Source: Pseudomonas sp. AFG_SD02_1510_Pfu_092
Lineage (GTDB): Bacteria > Pseudomonadota > Gammaproteobacteria > Pseudomonadales > Pseudomonadaceae
Reading direction: 5' to 3'
Assembly: GCF_003331055.1 (NCBI RefSeq)
Contig: NZ_PUQD01000002.1
Location: 124,001 to 188,000, forward strand
DNA length: 64,000 nucleotides
The notes under the pieces are model-generated. The model saw only the letters and a program-made list of their open reading frames with translations. It was not told where the DNA came from and searched no databases. The translations under genes were made by a program, and so were the position numbers. This document shows, in pieces, positions 27,449 to 38,814 of this stretch (within the stretch, counting starts at the first letter, position 1; every line of letters starts with the position of its first letter).

Positions 27449-28225
27449 ATGCGCCTGATCGACACCCACACCCACCTCGACTTCCCCGACTTCGACGCCG
27501 ACCGCCCGCGCCTGCTGGCCAACGCGGCGGCGCGCGGGGTGCAGCGGATGGTGGTGCTGGGGGTGTTCCAGGCGAATTTCCAGCGGGTGTGGGACCTGGC
27601 CTGCGCCGATCAGCGTTTGTTCGCCGCGCTCGGCCTGCACCCGATCTACCTCGACCAGCATCGCCCGGAGCACCTGGTGCAGTTGCGCGAGTGGCTGGAG
27701 CGCTTGCACGGCGACCCACGGCTCTGTGCCGTAGGCGAGTTCGGCCTGGACTACTACGTCGAAACGCTGGACAGGGCCAGCCAGCAGGAGCTGTTCGAAG
27801 CGCAACTGCAGATGGCCTGTGACTTCGCCCTGCCCGCCCTGCTGCACGTACGCCGCAGCCACGCCCAGGTGATCGCCACGCTCAAGCGCTACAAGCCGGC
27901 GCGCGCGGGGGTTATTCATGCGTTTGCCGGCAGCTACGAAGAGGCCCGCGAGTACATCAGGCTGGGCTTCCGGCTTGGCTTGGGCGGTGCGGCCACCTGG
28001 CCGCAGGCGCTGCGGCTGCGCAAGACCCTGGCGCGGCTGCCGCTGGACAGCGTGGTTCTGGAGACCGATGCGCCGGATATGGCACCGGTGATGTTCCCGG
28101 GAATGCGCAATAGCCCAGAGCATCTGCCGGAAATTGCCGGGGCGCTGGCAGATGTGATGGGCGTAGAGGTTACGGAGTTGGCTGAAGCCAGCAGCCGCAA
28201 TGCCTGTGAGGTGTTTGGCTGGTAG
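27449..28225 (+). CDS. TatD family metal-dependent hydrolase (DNase)
   Basis: 258 residues of the TIM-barrel TatD family. Metal ligands appear in the N-terminal HTHLD motif, 'AVGEFGLDYY' (Glu), 'LPALLHVRRSH' (His), 'VIHAFAGS' (His) and 'LETDAPDMAP' (Asp). TatD enzymes are 3'-5' exonucleases or endonucleases implicated in DNA repair and turnover. It follows cra with a two-base gap, so cotranscription is likely although the functions seem unrelated. Confidence 0.9.
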   Translation: MRLIDTHTHLDFPDFDADRPRLLANAAARGVQRMVVLGVFQANFQRVWDLACADQRLFAALGLHPIYLDQHRPEHLVQLREWLERLHGDPRLCAVGEFGLDYYVETLDRASQQELFEAQLQMACDFALPALLHVRRSHAQVIATLKRYKPARAGVIHAFAGSYEEAREYIRLGFRLGLGGAATWPQALRLRKTLARLPLDSVVLETDAPDMAPVMFPGMRNSPEHLPEIAGALADVMGVEVTELAEASSRNACEVFGW

Positions 28226-28250
28226 GTACCGGGAGATTGTGCGGGGCTTT

Positions 28251-28665
28251 AGCCACGCGCACCGCGCCGCCTGCTTCGCGGGCTCGCCCGCTCCCACAGG
28301 GATCCGCGCAGACCTCGGGCTGACGCTGTACTTGTGGGAGCGGCTTTAGCCGCGAACACCGGCGCAGCCGATGCCATCCACCGCGCCGCCTGCTTCGCGG
28401 GTGAACCCGCTCCCACAGGGACCCGCGCAGACCTCGGGCTGACGCTGTACTTGTGGGGGGCTTTAGCCGCGAACACCGGCGCAGCCGGTGCCATCCACCG
28501 CGCTGCCTGCTTCGCGGGCTTGCCCGCTCCCACAGGGATCCGCGCAGGCCTCGGGCTGACGCTGTTCCTGTGGGAGCGGCCGTGGCCGCGAACACCGGCG
28601 CAGCCGGTGCCATCCACCGCGCCGCCTGCTTCGCGGGTGAACCCGCTCCCACAGGGATCGCGCCA
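28251..28665. repeat. Tandem REP array with a 117-119-base period
   Basis: The phrase cctcgggctgacgctg recurs at 28313, 28432 and 28549 (spacings 119 and 117). Each unit joins an inverted GCGGCTTTAGCCGC-type or related REP, a CACCGGCGCAGCCGGTG hairpin and a GCGGGTGAACCCGC or GCGGGCTTGCCCGC REP. There are about 3.5 units, in the gap between tatD and ampE. Confidence 0.9.
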
Positions 28666-28702
28666 GCTTTTAGAAATTGATCGCTGAGGTATGCGCCTGG
28701 CT

Positions 28703-29533
28703 TCAGACCAGCACGGTCCACAGTGCAAACCCGGCATACCACAGCACCGCACAGCGCAGCAGCAACTCCCACAGGCTGTCCAGCCGCCCCAGCCCGCGCT
28801 GGCTGTCTTCTTCCTCGGGAATGTCATCGGCAATCCGCCCGACCCGGGCCACCAGGTGCGCCGCGCTGATGTGCCAGTTGAGCACCTCGTGCAGCATCAC
28901 CCGGGTGACCGCGAGGAAGTTGCCGACCAGGGCAAAGCTCAACGCCAATACCCGCACCGGCAACCAGTCCATGATATGGCGCAACTGCTCGGCGCGGGCC
29001 TTGAGCGCTGGCTGCCGGCCATGCTCGGCGCACAGCGCCAGCAGACGGTAGGCCAGCGCGGCCCCCGGCCCCAGCACGAAGTACCAGAAGATCACCGCGA
29101 AAAAGCCCTGGTAGACCTGCCACAACAGGTTGCCCTGCACGCGCACCAGCAAGCTGTGCGGCGCGTCGGCAACCAGCCCGAGATCACGTTCGGCCACATG
29201 CAGCGCAGCCTGGTCATCGCCGCGGCGCCAGGCATCGCGAAACGGCCCGAGCGACGCCTTGGCATCGCCGCGGCCCAGGCTGTAGATCAACACCAGCAAA
29301 TGCACCGGCAAGGCCAGCAGGCCATACGCCACCGGGTCGAGCACATGCAGCAGCAACACCAGCAACGCTACCGGTGCCAGTACCAGAACCGCCAGCGTCC
29401 ACCACGGATGCACCTTGCCGCTGCGCTCCAGGCGCACCAGTTCGCCGAGGAACAACCCGTCACGCTGCAGCCGATGGCGCAGGGCGGAAAATTTCTCGAC
29501 CCACAGCGCCAGTAACAACACCAGGAAACTCAT
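28703..29533 (-). CDS. ampE: AmpE, inner membrane protein of the AmpD-AmpE pair
   Basis: 276 residues with four predicted transmembrane helices and a cytoplasmic loop. The opening MSFLVLLLALWVEKFS and 'ERSGKVHPWWTLAVL' are typical. AmpE is a putative signalling or sensor membrane protein linked to beta-lactamase induction; its biochemical role is unsettled. The ATG at 29533 overlaps the ampD stop by four bases. Confidence 0.92.
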   Translation of the reverse strand: MSFLVLLLALWVEKFSALRHRLQRDGLFLGELVRLERSGKVHPWWTLAVLVLAPVALLVLLLHVLDPVAYGLLALPVHLLVLIYSLGRGDAKASLGPFRDAWRRGDDQAALHVAERDLGLVADAPHSLLVRVQGNLLWQVYQGFFAVIFWYFVLGPGAALAYRLLALCAEHGRQPALKARAEQLRHIMDWLPVRVLALSFALVGNFLAVTRVMLHEVLNWHISAAHLVARVGRIADDIPEEEDSQRGLGRLDSLWELLLRCAVLWYAGFALWTVLV

Positions 29534-30102
29534 GCCTTGTCCTCGTTCTGCTGCAACGCTGCGCGATAACGCGGCCAGTCGAAGGCCTGGCCGGGGTCGG
29601 TCTTGCGTTGCGGGGCAATATCGCTGTGGCCCTGGATGCGGCCCAGGTCGATGGCCGGCCAGGCGTCGCGGATGTGCTGGGTCAGTTGCGTCAGCACCGC
29701 ATACTGGGCATCGGTATACGGCAGCTCGTCGGTGCCTTCCAGCTCGATGCCGATGGAAAAATCGTTGCAGCCTTCGCGCCCGTCGAAGCACGACACCCCG
29801 GCATGCCAGGCGCGCTCGAGCAACGACACGAACTGGGTCACCGCACCGTCACGCTCGACGAACAGGTGGGCCGATACGGTCAGGTGATTGATGCTGGCGA
29901 AGTATGGGTGTTCGTCAGGGTCCAGGCGGTTCTGGAAGAATTGCTGGACCTTGCCGGTGCCGAAGCAGGCCGGCGGCAAGCTGATGTTGTGAATCACCAG
30001 CAGGGAGATCGATTCGCCTTCGGGGCGGGCATTGAAGTTCGGCGAGGGGCAGTGGGTGATTCCGATTCCGTGGAACCAGCCAGTGGCACGGTCCAATTGC
30101 AT
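29530..30102 (-). CDS. ampD: 1,6-anhydro-N-acetylmuramyl-L-alanine amidase AmpD
   Basis: 190 residues, amidase_2 fold. Zinc ligands expected for AmpD are His38 ('LLVIHNISLP'), His159 ('QGHSDIAP') and Asp169 ('RKTDPG'); Glu120 lies in 'SIGIELEG'. There is no signal peptide, consistent with cytoplasmic peptidoglycan recycling, where it removes the stem peptide from anhydro-muropeptides and keeps AmpR-dependent beta-lactamase low. ATG at 30102 fits family length; a longer frame upstream has no homology. Confidence 0.95.
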   Translation of the reverse strand: MQLDRATGWFHGIGITHCPSPNFNARPEGESISLLVIHNISLPPACFGTGKVQQFFQNRLDPDEHPYFASINHLTVSAHLFVERDGAVTQFVSLLERAWHAGVSCFDGREGCNDFSIGIELEGTDELPYTDAQYAVLTQLTQHIRDAWPAIDLGRIQGHSDIAPQRKTDPGQAFDWPRYRAALQQNEDKA

Positions 30103-30190
30103 GGGGCAGATCCTGAAAGCGCCGTGAACAGAGCACCAGTATGCCCTGTGGCCAGCGCCGTTTGCATGTGAATGATTGTAATACCGGCGC

Positions 30191-32350
30191 CTAGAGCGCG
30201 CGTTGTTGCCGCAGCCCGTCGAGCACCGCCTCCAGCGCGCGCTCGAACAGCAGCCCGTCATCCAGCACCCGCACCTCGCCCCGGTGCAGTGCCTGGGCCA
30301 GGCTGGCAGCGTTCCATTCGCGCGCCTTCATGCCGGTGCGGTTGGCGAACACCAGCCGGTCGCTGCCGTCGATGCGCGCCACCAGCTTGCAACGCAGCGG
30401 TTCGCCCTCATCCAGTACTTCGACCCAGGTGCCGATGCGCAGGCGCTGCACCTGGCGCACTGCCGCAGCCTGGTCCTCGGCAAACTGCAACGGCGCGCAG
30501 GCCGGTTCCTCGGCAATCGCCAGCACGATGTCTTCGGCCACCAGCACATCACTCAGGGGCTGGCCCTCACTGCCAGGCTGCCCTGCGCCACCGGCGCAGG
30601 CGCGCAGATGCAACTGCTCCAGTTGCAGGAAGAATTCGCGCGTCGCTGCCGAGTCCAGGGCCACGCTGGCAAGGCCATCGCGCAATGCCTTGAGCAGGCC
30701 CGGCACCTGCTGCAGCAGGGCTTGCGGCTCATGCGGCGGGGTGATGCTGGCCAACAGCGTGTCCATCGTCTGCAAGGCCTCGCGCCAAGCCTGCGAAGCC
30801 TCGCCCTGCTTCAGCCAGGCCAGCAGCAGCACCTGGCTCCAGGCCTGCACCAGCATCTGCACCACCGCCTGCGGCAGCACCCGACCGCGCAGGCGCTGGT
30901 TGAGCACAAGCTGCACCTGCTGCCTGGCCTGCTGGGCCCGGGCGCGCCCCTCTTCGGCATCGCGGGTGCGTTGCTCGAGCAGCTCGTTGCGCCGCCGTTC
31001 ATCCTGGTTGAAGGCGAGGAAATCTTCGAGAAGCTCGGCGAACACGCTGGTGTCTTCGGCAAAGTCGTTGAGCAGGCGCTGGACGATGCGCTCCACGCGC
31101 AGGTGCAAGCTGTCACGCAGGCCATCGCCACCGCACTCCCAACCAATGGCGGCGCCGGCGATCTCGTTGAGCAGCCGGCGGGCCGGGTGGCTGGGACGAC
31201 TGAACAGCCCCTTGTCCAGCAGGGCGACTTTCAGCAGCGGAATATGCAGGCGTGCGATCAGCGCACGCAGGCTGGCCGGCAAGTTGTCGTCGTTCTGGAT
31301 GAAGGCGAACAACAGGCCAACCAGGTTGATCATGTCTTCGTCGGCAACTTCGAGACGCCGACGCGTGCCGCTGCGCACACTGACCCGCAGCAGCAACTGT
31401 TCAAGCTGTTGGCCAAGCTCGAACTCGTCGGCCTCGTGGGTGGCGGGCACATAATGCTGCAGATGCGACAGCAACCGCAGCAGGTCGGCGGTGCTGATGG
31501 GGTGGGCGCTGGCGACCGTGTGCAAACGGGGCGCGAACTGCCCGCGCGCCGGCGCCAGCAGCGTCTGCAACGAGGCAAAGAAGGCTTGCCCTGCCGCGTC
31601 CGCGCCCACCTCGTGGCCGAGGCTCGACGGCCCGCGTCGTGCACTCAGGCGCCGGTCTTCGGCACGCCGGCGCGGCGCTGGCGGCAGCTCGGGCAACACC
31701 CCGGCCGCGGCCAGCAGCTGGTTGGCCTCAGCATAGATCACATCGGCGTCACGCAGCACGTAGCGCTCGAACAGTTTCAGCAGCACCAGTTTGACCCGCA
31801 GGCCTACCCCCAACTCGCGCCCGGCGTCGAGGAAATAACCGCACAAGGCAGCAGGCCCCAGCGGGTTGTGCTGTTCGTGCAGCGGGCGGTCGAGCAGCGC
31901 TTGCAAGCGCAGGCCCAGTTGCTGCAGGGCAATGCCATCGCGTGACAGCACCCGGGCGACCATGCCTTCGATGGCGGCGGCGCGCTCCACCTGGGCCTTG
32001 CTGCGCGGGTTGCCCGGTTGCACCAGGCGCGCCAGCAAGTCGACCTGGCCGATACCGGCAAAGGCGCCGTAGAACGTGTCGAGAAAACCACGCTCGATGC
32101 TCTTGCGCTTCAGGCGCAGGTCGCGCATGGCCTCGAAATACAGGTTCTGCTCAGCGCGATCGAAGGCCTTGTCGGCCATCGCGAAAAGGGTGTCGTCGGC
32201 GTTGTCGAACAAGCCCTGCAGGCCCTGGCGCAGCTGCAAGGCAGCCTTGTCGCGGACCTGCAGCAACACCACCGGAAGGCAAGGCAGAGGCGCACGCCCG
32301 CCTCGGTCGATGGCTGCCGCCAAGGGCACCACCTTGCCTTCTTTTTGCAT
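30191..32350 (-). CDS. DUF1631 family protein
   Basis: 719 residues, soluble and mostly helical, with a charged coiled-coil-like stretch around 'NQDERRRNELLEQRTRDAEEGRARAQQARQ' (about 455-485). The C-terminal 120 residues ('LRIGTWVEVLDEGEPLRCKLVARIDGSDRLVFANRTG') look like a beta-barrel of PilZ/DUF1631 type. In P. aeruginosa the homologue in the same place (between ampD and nadC) was once labelled thymidine phosphorylase, which I do not support. No catalytic motif is seen; the function is unknown. Confidence 0.85.
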   Translation of the reverse strand: MQKEGKVVPLAAAIDRGGRAPLPCLPVVLLQVRDKAALQLRQGLQGLFDNADDTLFAMADKAFDRAEQNLYFEAMRDLRLKRKSIERGFLDTFYGAFAGIGQVDLLARLVQPGNPRSKAQVERAAAIEGMVARVLSRDGIALQQLGLRLQALLDRPLHEQHNPLGPAALCGYFLDAGRELGVGLRVKLVLLKLFERYVLRDADVIYAEANQLLAAAGVLPELPPAPRRRAEDRRLSARRGPSSLGHEVGADAAGQAFFASLQTLLAPARGQFAPRLHTVASAHPISTADLLRLLSHLQHYVPATHEADEFELGQQLEQLLLRVSVRSGTRRRLEVADEDMINLVGLLFAFIQNDDNLPASLRALIARLHIPLLKVALLDKGLFSRPSHPARRLLNEIAGAAIGWECGGDGLRDSLHLRVERIVQRLLNDFAEDTSVFAELLEDFLAFNQDERRRNELLEQRTRDAEEGRARAQQARQQVQLVLNQRLRGRVLPQAVVQMLVQAWSQVLLLAWLKQGEASQAWREALQTMDTLLASITPPHEPQALLQQVPGLLKALRDGLASVALDSAATREFFLQLEQLHLRACAGGAGQPGSEGQPLSDVLVAEDIVLAIAEEPACAPLQFAEDQAAAVRQVQRLRIGTWVEVLDEGEPLRCKLVARIDGSDRLVFANRTGMKAREWNAASLAQALHRGEVRVLDDGLLFERALEAVLDGLRQQRAL

Positions 32351-32577
32351 CCCGTACTCCTTGCAGGGTGTCTCGCCCGAAAGGGCAGAAGATCGTCAAA
32401 GTCATGACGCCAAATACTGGTCGTCATTATCGGTAAAAAATCGTACTGCTGCCAGCGCCGTTTCACTGGCTGGCTAGTGACAGTGATTTGCGCCAGTTGC
32501 TCGCACGCGCCGACCAAAGGTCATCGCCAAGGCGGCTGTACACACCGGCCCCCTGCCCTATAATCGCCGGCATCTAG

Positions 32578-33441
<864 letters not shown>

Positions 33442-33456
33442 GCTGATTGCGCGCAG

Positions 33457-33486
33457 AAAAAAACCGGCCATTTGAGCCGGTTTTTT
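33457..33486. terminator. Bidirectional terminator between nadC and trxB
   Basis: AAAAAAACCGGC-CATTTGA-GCCGGTTTTTT: a stem with A-run and T-run on either side, usable by both convergent genes. Confidence 0.9.
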
Positions 33487-33520
33487 ATTGGGGGCGTTTT
33501 GCGCCCCTTTCGCGCGCGAA

Positions 33521-34639
<1,119 letters not shown>

Positions 34640-34669
34640 TTAAGGAAATATCCTTCGACAATCCACCTC

Positions 34670-34684
34670 ATAGGCATCGTCTAT
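34670..34684. promoter_or_regulatory. OxyR-like dimer site
   Basis: ATAG-N7-CTAT, half of the tetrameric OxyR consensus; a second ATAG starts at 34700. It lies in the 331-base region between divergent trxB and cysZ. Nothing else with coding potential is visible in this gap. Confidence 0.4.
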
Positions 34685-34814
34685 TCAGCGATTTGATCGA
34701 TAGGCAAACGCCTGCCGCTTTTGTTACAGCCCGTTTCCCAGTCGCTGCCCACCTTTCGTCGCCGCGGCAAACTCGGTAAGGTCAGCGCGTTTTCCTTCTC
34801 TGCGGAGTGTCTCG

Positions 34815-35543
34815 ATGCAAGCCCCTGTCCTCTCTGGCCCCCAGTACCTGCGCGAAGGCCTGAAACTGGTGCTGAGCCCCAACCTGCGGTTGTTCGTGCT
34901 GCTGCCGCTGGCGGTCAACCTGTTGCTGTTCGGCGGCCTGATCTACTTCGCCGGCCACCAGTTCAGCCTGTGGGTGGACGCCCTGATGCCGAGCCTGCCG
35001 AGCTGGCTGAGTTTTCTCACCTACATCCTCTGGCCACTGTTCGTCGCCCTGGTGGTGTTGATGGTGTTCTTCACCTTCACCCTGGTGGCCAACATCATTG
35101 CCGCGCCGTTCAACGGCTTTCTGGCGGAAAAGGTCGAGGTGGTGGTGCGCGGCCAGGACAACTTCCCGGCGTTCAGCTGGGGCGAGCTGATCGCGATGGT
35201 GCCGCGCACCTTCGGCCGGGAGATGCGCAAGCTGGGCTATTTCCTGCCACGGGCCATCGCCCTGTTCATCCTGTCGCTGATCCCGGTGGTCAACGTGGTC
35301 GCGGCGCCGCTGTGGCTGATTTTCGGGGTGTGGATGATGGCGATCCAGTACATCGACTACCCGGCGGACAACAACAAGATGAGCTGGCAGGACATGCTCG
35401 CCTGGCTGCGCAGCAAGCGCTGGCAGTCACTGGGCTTTGGCGGCATCACCTACCTGGCGCTGATGATTCCGCTGGTGAACGTGCTGATGATGCCGGCGGC
35501 GGTGGCCGGCGCCACGTTGTTCTGGGTACGCGAGCGCGACTGA
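34815..35543 (+). CDS. cysZ: Sulfate transporter CysZ
   Basis: 242 residues of the EI24/CysZ family, with membrane segments around 25-50, 65-95, 145-180 and 200-230. Family marks are '[19 protein letters not shown]', '[17 protein letters not shown]' and '[10 protein letters not shown]'. CysZ mediates high-affinity sulfate (and sulfite-linked) uptake for cysteine synthesis. ATG with GGAG upstream. It stands alone and converges on the chemoreceptor gene. Confidence 0.93.
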   Translation: MQAPVLSGPQYLREGLKLVLSPNLRLFVLLPLAVNLLLFGGLIYFAGHQFSLWVDALMPSLPSWLSFLTYILWPLFVALVVLMVFFTFTLVANIIAAPFNGFLAEKVEVVVRGQDNFPAFSWGELIAMVPRTFGREMRKLGYFLPRAIALFILSLIPVVNVVAAPLWLIFGVWMMAIQYIDYPADNNKMSWQDMLAWLRSKRWQSLGFGGITYLALMIPLVNVLMMPAAVAGATLFWVRERD

Positions 35544-35577
35544 CCCCTGCCACAGGGGCCTAGTCAATTTCAGGGCC

Positions 35578-36894
35578 TCACTGCCCCAGCCGGTTGGAAA
35601 ACTGCCCCACTACATCCACCACCCGCTTCGCCCCGTCCTGAATCTCGACAATCACGTTCCCCGTCTCGTCGGCCAGCGCCAGGCCCTGCTCGGCCTGGCG
35701 CTTGCTGGTGTCGATGATCGCCACGGCCGCCTGCGCCAGTTGCTCGTTCTGCTGCACCACCCGGGCGATTTCCTCGGTGGCGGTGCTGGTGCGCGAAGCC
35801 AGCTGGCGCACTTCATCGGCAACCACGGCGAAGCCCCGGCCCTGCTCGCCCGCGCGGGCCGCTTCGATGGCTGCGTTGAGCGCCAGCAGGTTGGTCTGCC
35901 CGGCAATGTCGCTGATGGTCTTGATGATCGAACCGATCACTCGCGACTGGGTGTCCAGGGCCTGGATGCCTTCGGCGGCTTCCTGCATCGAGGCTTCCAG
36001 CCCACGCATCACGCTGACCGTCTGGGTCACCACGTCGGTCGCCTTGCGAGCGCTGGCGTCCGTGCCCAGCGACGTGTTGAAGGCCACATCCGCCGCCTCG
36101 GCCACAGCCTGCTCCTGGTTGACCTGATCGGTAATCACGGTGGCGAACTTGACCACCTTGTAGAGCACGTCATGGGCGTCGAAGATCGGGTTGTACGAGG
36201 CTTCCAGCCACACCACCCGGCCGTGGGCATCGATCCGCTTGAAGCGGTCGGCAACGTACTCGCCACGGCGCAACTTGTCCCAGAAGGCCTGGTAGGCGGG
36301 CGAACTGGTTTCCTCGGGCTCGCAGAACATGCGGTGGTGCTTGCCGCGAATCTGTTCCAGGCGATAACCGACGGTGCTCAGGAACCGTTCGTTGGCGGTG
36401 AGGATGGTGCCGTCGAGGGCGAACTCGATCACTGCGGTGGAACGCATCAGCGCCTTGATCAGGCTTTCATGCTCGCGGGAGGTCTCGATGGTGCGGGTTA
36501 GGTCGCTGGAGTGCAGGGTGAAGTACCTGATGCGCCCTTCGCTGTCCTTGACCGGCTGCAGGATCGAGCGTAACCAGGCTTCCTGGCCATTGCCGCGCAG
36601 CAGGCGGAATGCGCCGTTCAGGTGCTCTGCGCGGCTGATCGCGTCCTTCATGCGCTGGTAGAAGTCCAGGGTTTTCACATGGGCGGGGACGATGTCCTCG
36701 ATGTTACGCCCAAGCAACTGGTCGGCCCGGTAGAGCATCTCGCTCTCGAAGTTGCCGTTGACCATCTCGATTCGCCCCTGGGGGTCGAGTTGCAGCACCA
36801 GCATCTCGCTGTCGAGGCTGCTCTTGACCTGTTCGATGGACATCAGGTCTTCGCGCAGCTGCCGGATTTCTTGCTTGAGCTTATTGTTGAACAT
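35578..36894 (-). CDS. Soluble PAS-PAS methyl-accepting chemotaxis protein (BdlA-like)
   Basis: 438 residues from the ATG at 36894 (AGGAG four bases upstream of GCGGTG); a longer frame to 36987 lacks a ribosome site. Two PAS domains (about 25-135 and 150-260, '[12 protein letters not shown]' in the second) precede a short MCP signalling domain with the conserved tip '[36 protein letters not shown]'. No transmembrane helix or HAMP domain. The architecture matches P. aeruginosa BdlA, which promotes biofilm dispersal, and Aer-like energy sensors. The ligand is unknown. Confidence 0.85.
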   Translation of the reverse strand: MFNNKLKQEIRQLREDLMSIEQVKSSLDSEMLVLQLDPQGRIEMVNGNFESEMLYRADQLLGRNIEDIVPAHVKTLDFYQRMKDAISRAEHLNGAFRLLRGNGQEAWLRSILQPVKDSEGRIRYFTLHSSDLTRTIETSREHESLIKALMRSTAVIEFALDGTILTANERFLSTVGYRLEQIRGKHHRMFCEPEETSSPAYQAFWDKLRRGEYVADRFKRIDAHGRVVWLEASYNPIFDAHDVLYKVVKFATVITDQVNQEQAVAEAADVAFNTSLGTDASARKATDVVTQTVSVMRGLEASMQEAAEGIQALDTQSRVIGSIIKTISDIAGQTNLLALNAAIEAARAGEQGRGFAVVADEVRQLASRTSTATEEIARVVQQNEQLAQAAVAIIDTSKRQAEQGLALADETGNVIVEIQDGAKRVVDVVGQFSNRLGQ

Positions 36895-37071
36895 CACCGC
36901 TCTCCTGGAGCGAATCAGATAGTCGGATGCCTTTGCATCGGCTGCCGGTGTGGCCTCTTGAGCGGCCTGCAAGGAAAAATTCATCAAGCGAAAAGCGCCG
37001 GTGATCAGGCGTCATCTGTACGTCACCTGGCGGTCACATTGGCGCAACCGAGCAGGCGGAAACTTCTTGTC

Positions 37072-38289
37072 ATGAATACACCCGCGCTACGCATTACCCT
37101 GGTCAGCGAAACCTTCCCACCGGAAATCAACGGCGTGGCCAATACCCTTGGCCGCCTCAGCGAAGGCTTGCGCCAACGCGGCCACGAGGTCGAAGTGGTG
37201 CGCCCGCGCCAGGTCGGCGAGGGCCCGGCGCACAACGCCCCGAACTTGGTGCTGTGCCGCGGCTGGCCGCTGCCTGGCTACCCCGGTTTGCAATGGGGCG
37301 AGGTGTCGATGCACAAGCTGTTGCGCCACTGGCGTCGGCAACCTCCGGATGTGCTGTACATCGCCACTGAGGGGCCGCTCGGGCTCAGCGCATTGCGTGC
37401 AGCGCGGCGCCTGGGGGTCGCGGTGGTCAGCGGTTTTCATACCAACTTCCCGCAGTATTCCGGGCAATACGGGCTGGGCCTGCTGACGCGCCTGCTCACC
37501 CATTACCTGCGCTGGTTCCACCGGCGCACGGCGATCACCCTGGTACCCAGCCTCAGCCAGCGCCTGGAGCTTGAACGGCGCGGCTTCGAACGCCTGGCAC
37601 TGATGGCGCGGGGGGTGGATGCCGGCCTGTTCAACCCGGCCCGGCGCAGCCAGGCGTTGCGTGAACGCTGGGGGCTTGGCCCGGACGACATCGCCGTACT
37701 GCATGTAGGGCGCCTGGCGGCGGAAAAGAACCTGGGTTTGCTGCGGCCTTCCCTACAGGCGCTGCAGACGGCTTATCCACAGAAGCGCCTGCGCCTGGTA
37801 CTGGTGGGTGACGGCCCGCAGCGCGCCGCCCTCGAACAGCAGCTGCCCGATGCCGTGTTCTGCGGTGCCCAACGGGGCGAGGTGCTGGCCGAGCACTATG
37901 CCAGCGGCGACCTGTTCCTGTTCCCGAGCCTGACCGAAACCTTTGGCAATGTGGTGCTCGAAGCCATGGCATCGGGGCTGGCGGTGGTCGCTTATGACGA
38001 AGCGGCGGCTGCGCAGCATATACGCCATGGCCACAGTGGCGCGTTGGCCATGCCGGGGGATCAGATGGCCTTTATCGATGCGGCCTGCTGGCTGCTCGAA
38101 GAAGAGGAAACCTTGCGCCGGGTGCGCCTGAATGCGCGGCGGCATGCCAGCCGCCAGGGCTGGCCGGCGATTGTCGAGCAGTTTGAAGGGTACCTGTATG
38201 GCGCCTGCCGGCAAATCGCCCCTGCATTTGAAAAGGCCGAAGCAACCACAATGGCGATCAAGCCAGGCTCACCAGCACCTCGCGGCTGA
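37072..38289 (+). CDS. Glycosyltransferase family 4 protein (GT-B fold)
   Basis: 405 residues from ATG 37072. The N-terminal Rossmann half contains 'LVSETFPPEINGVANTLGRLSEGLRQRGHEV', typical of the mannosyl/glucosyltransferases acting on lipids (GtaB/MgtA/SQD2-like). The C-terminal half has 'VLHVGRLAAEKNLGLL' and the nucleotide-sugar motif 'FLFPSLTETFGNVVLEAMASGLAVVAYD' (E-x7-E). It probably transfers a hexose to a lipid acceptor; no pathway genes adjoin it. A REP array starts right after the stop. Confidence 0.87.
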   Translation: MNTPALRITLVSETFPPEINGVANTLGRLSEGLRQRGHEVEVVRPRQVGEGPAHNAPNLVLCRGWPLPGYPGLQWGEVSMHKLLRHWRRQPPDVLYIATEGPLGLSALRAARRLGVAVVSGFHTNFPQYSGQYGLGLLTRLLTHYLRWFHRRTAITLVPSLSQRLELERRGFERLALMARGVDAGLFNPARRSQALRERWGLGPDDIAVLHVGRLAAEKNLGLLRPSLQALQTAYPQKRLRLVLVGDGPQRAALEQQLPDAVFCGAQRGEVLAEHYASGDLFLFPSLTETFGNVVLEAMASGLAVVAYDEAAAAQHIRHGHSGALAMPGDQMAFIDAACWLLEEEETLRRVRLNARRHASRQGWPAIVEQFEGYLYGACRQIAPAFEKAEATTMAIKPGSPAPRG

Positions 38290-38310
38290 ATGATCGCGTG
38301 CCGGCTACGG

Positions 38311-38780
38311 GCTTCGGGTTCACACGGTCACTGTGGGAGCGGCCATGGCCGCGAACACCGGCGAAGCCGGTGCCATACACCGCGCTGCCTGCTTCGCGGG
38401 TGAACCCGCTCCCACAGGTACCGCACAGGCCTCGGGCTTACGCTGTACTTGTGGGAGCGGCTTTAGCCGCGAACACCGGCGAAGCCGGTGCCTTACACCG
38501 CGTTGCCCGCTCCCACAGGTACTGCGCGGGCTTCGGGCTCACACGGTCACTGTGGGAGCGGCCATGGCCGCGAACACCGGCGAAGCCGGTGCCATACACC
38601 GCGCTGCCTACTTCGCGGGTGAACCCGCTCCCACAGGTACCGCACAGGCCTCGGGCTTACGCTGTACCTGTGGGAGCGGCTTTAGCCGCGAACACCGGCG
38701 AAGCCGGTGCCATACACCGCGTTGCCTGCTTCGCGGGCTTGCCCGCTCCCACAGGTACTGCGCGGGCTTCGGGCTCACAC
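38311..38780. repeat. Higher-order REP array (236-base composite units)
   Basis: gcttcgggytcacacggt recurs at 38311, 38530 and 38766, so composite units are 219 and 236 bases. Each joins two REP-hairpin-REP modules, one with core GCGGCCATGGCCGC and one with GCGGCTTTAGCCGC. The 17-base difference is a deletion of most of one GCGGGCTTGCCCGC REP near 38508. It lies between the convergent glycosyltransferase and peroxidase genes. Confidence 0.9.
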
Positions 38781-38814
38781 GGTAAGCGATGGGCCGCAAA
38801 GCGGCTCCAGGCAT

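Noticed and set aside
28251..28665. CRISPR-like or minisatellite array
   Set aside because: Units are tandem REP-hairpin-REP modules without variable spacers.
38311..38780. CRISPR-like array
   Set aside because: Repeats are palindromic REP modules with no unique spacers and no cas genes nearby.
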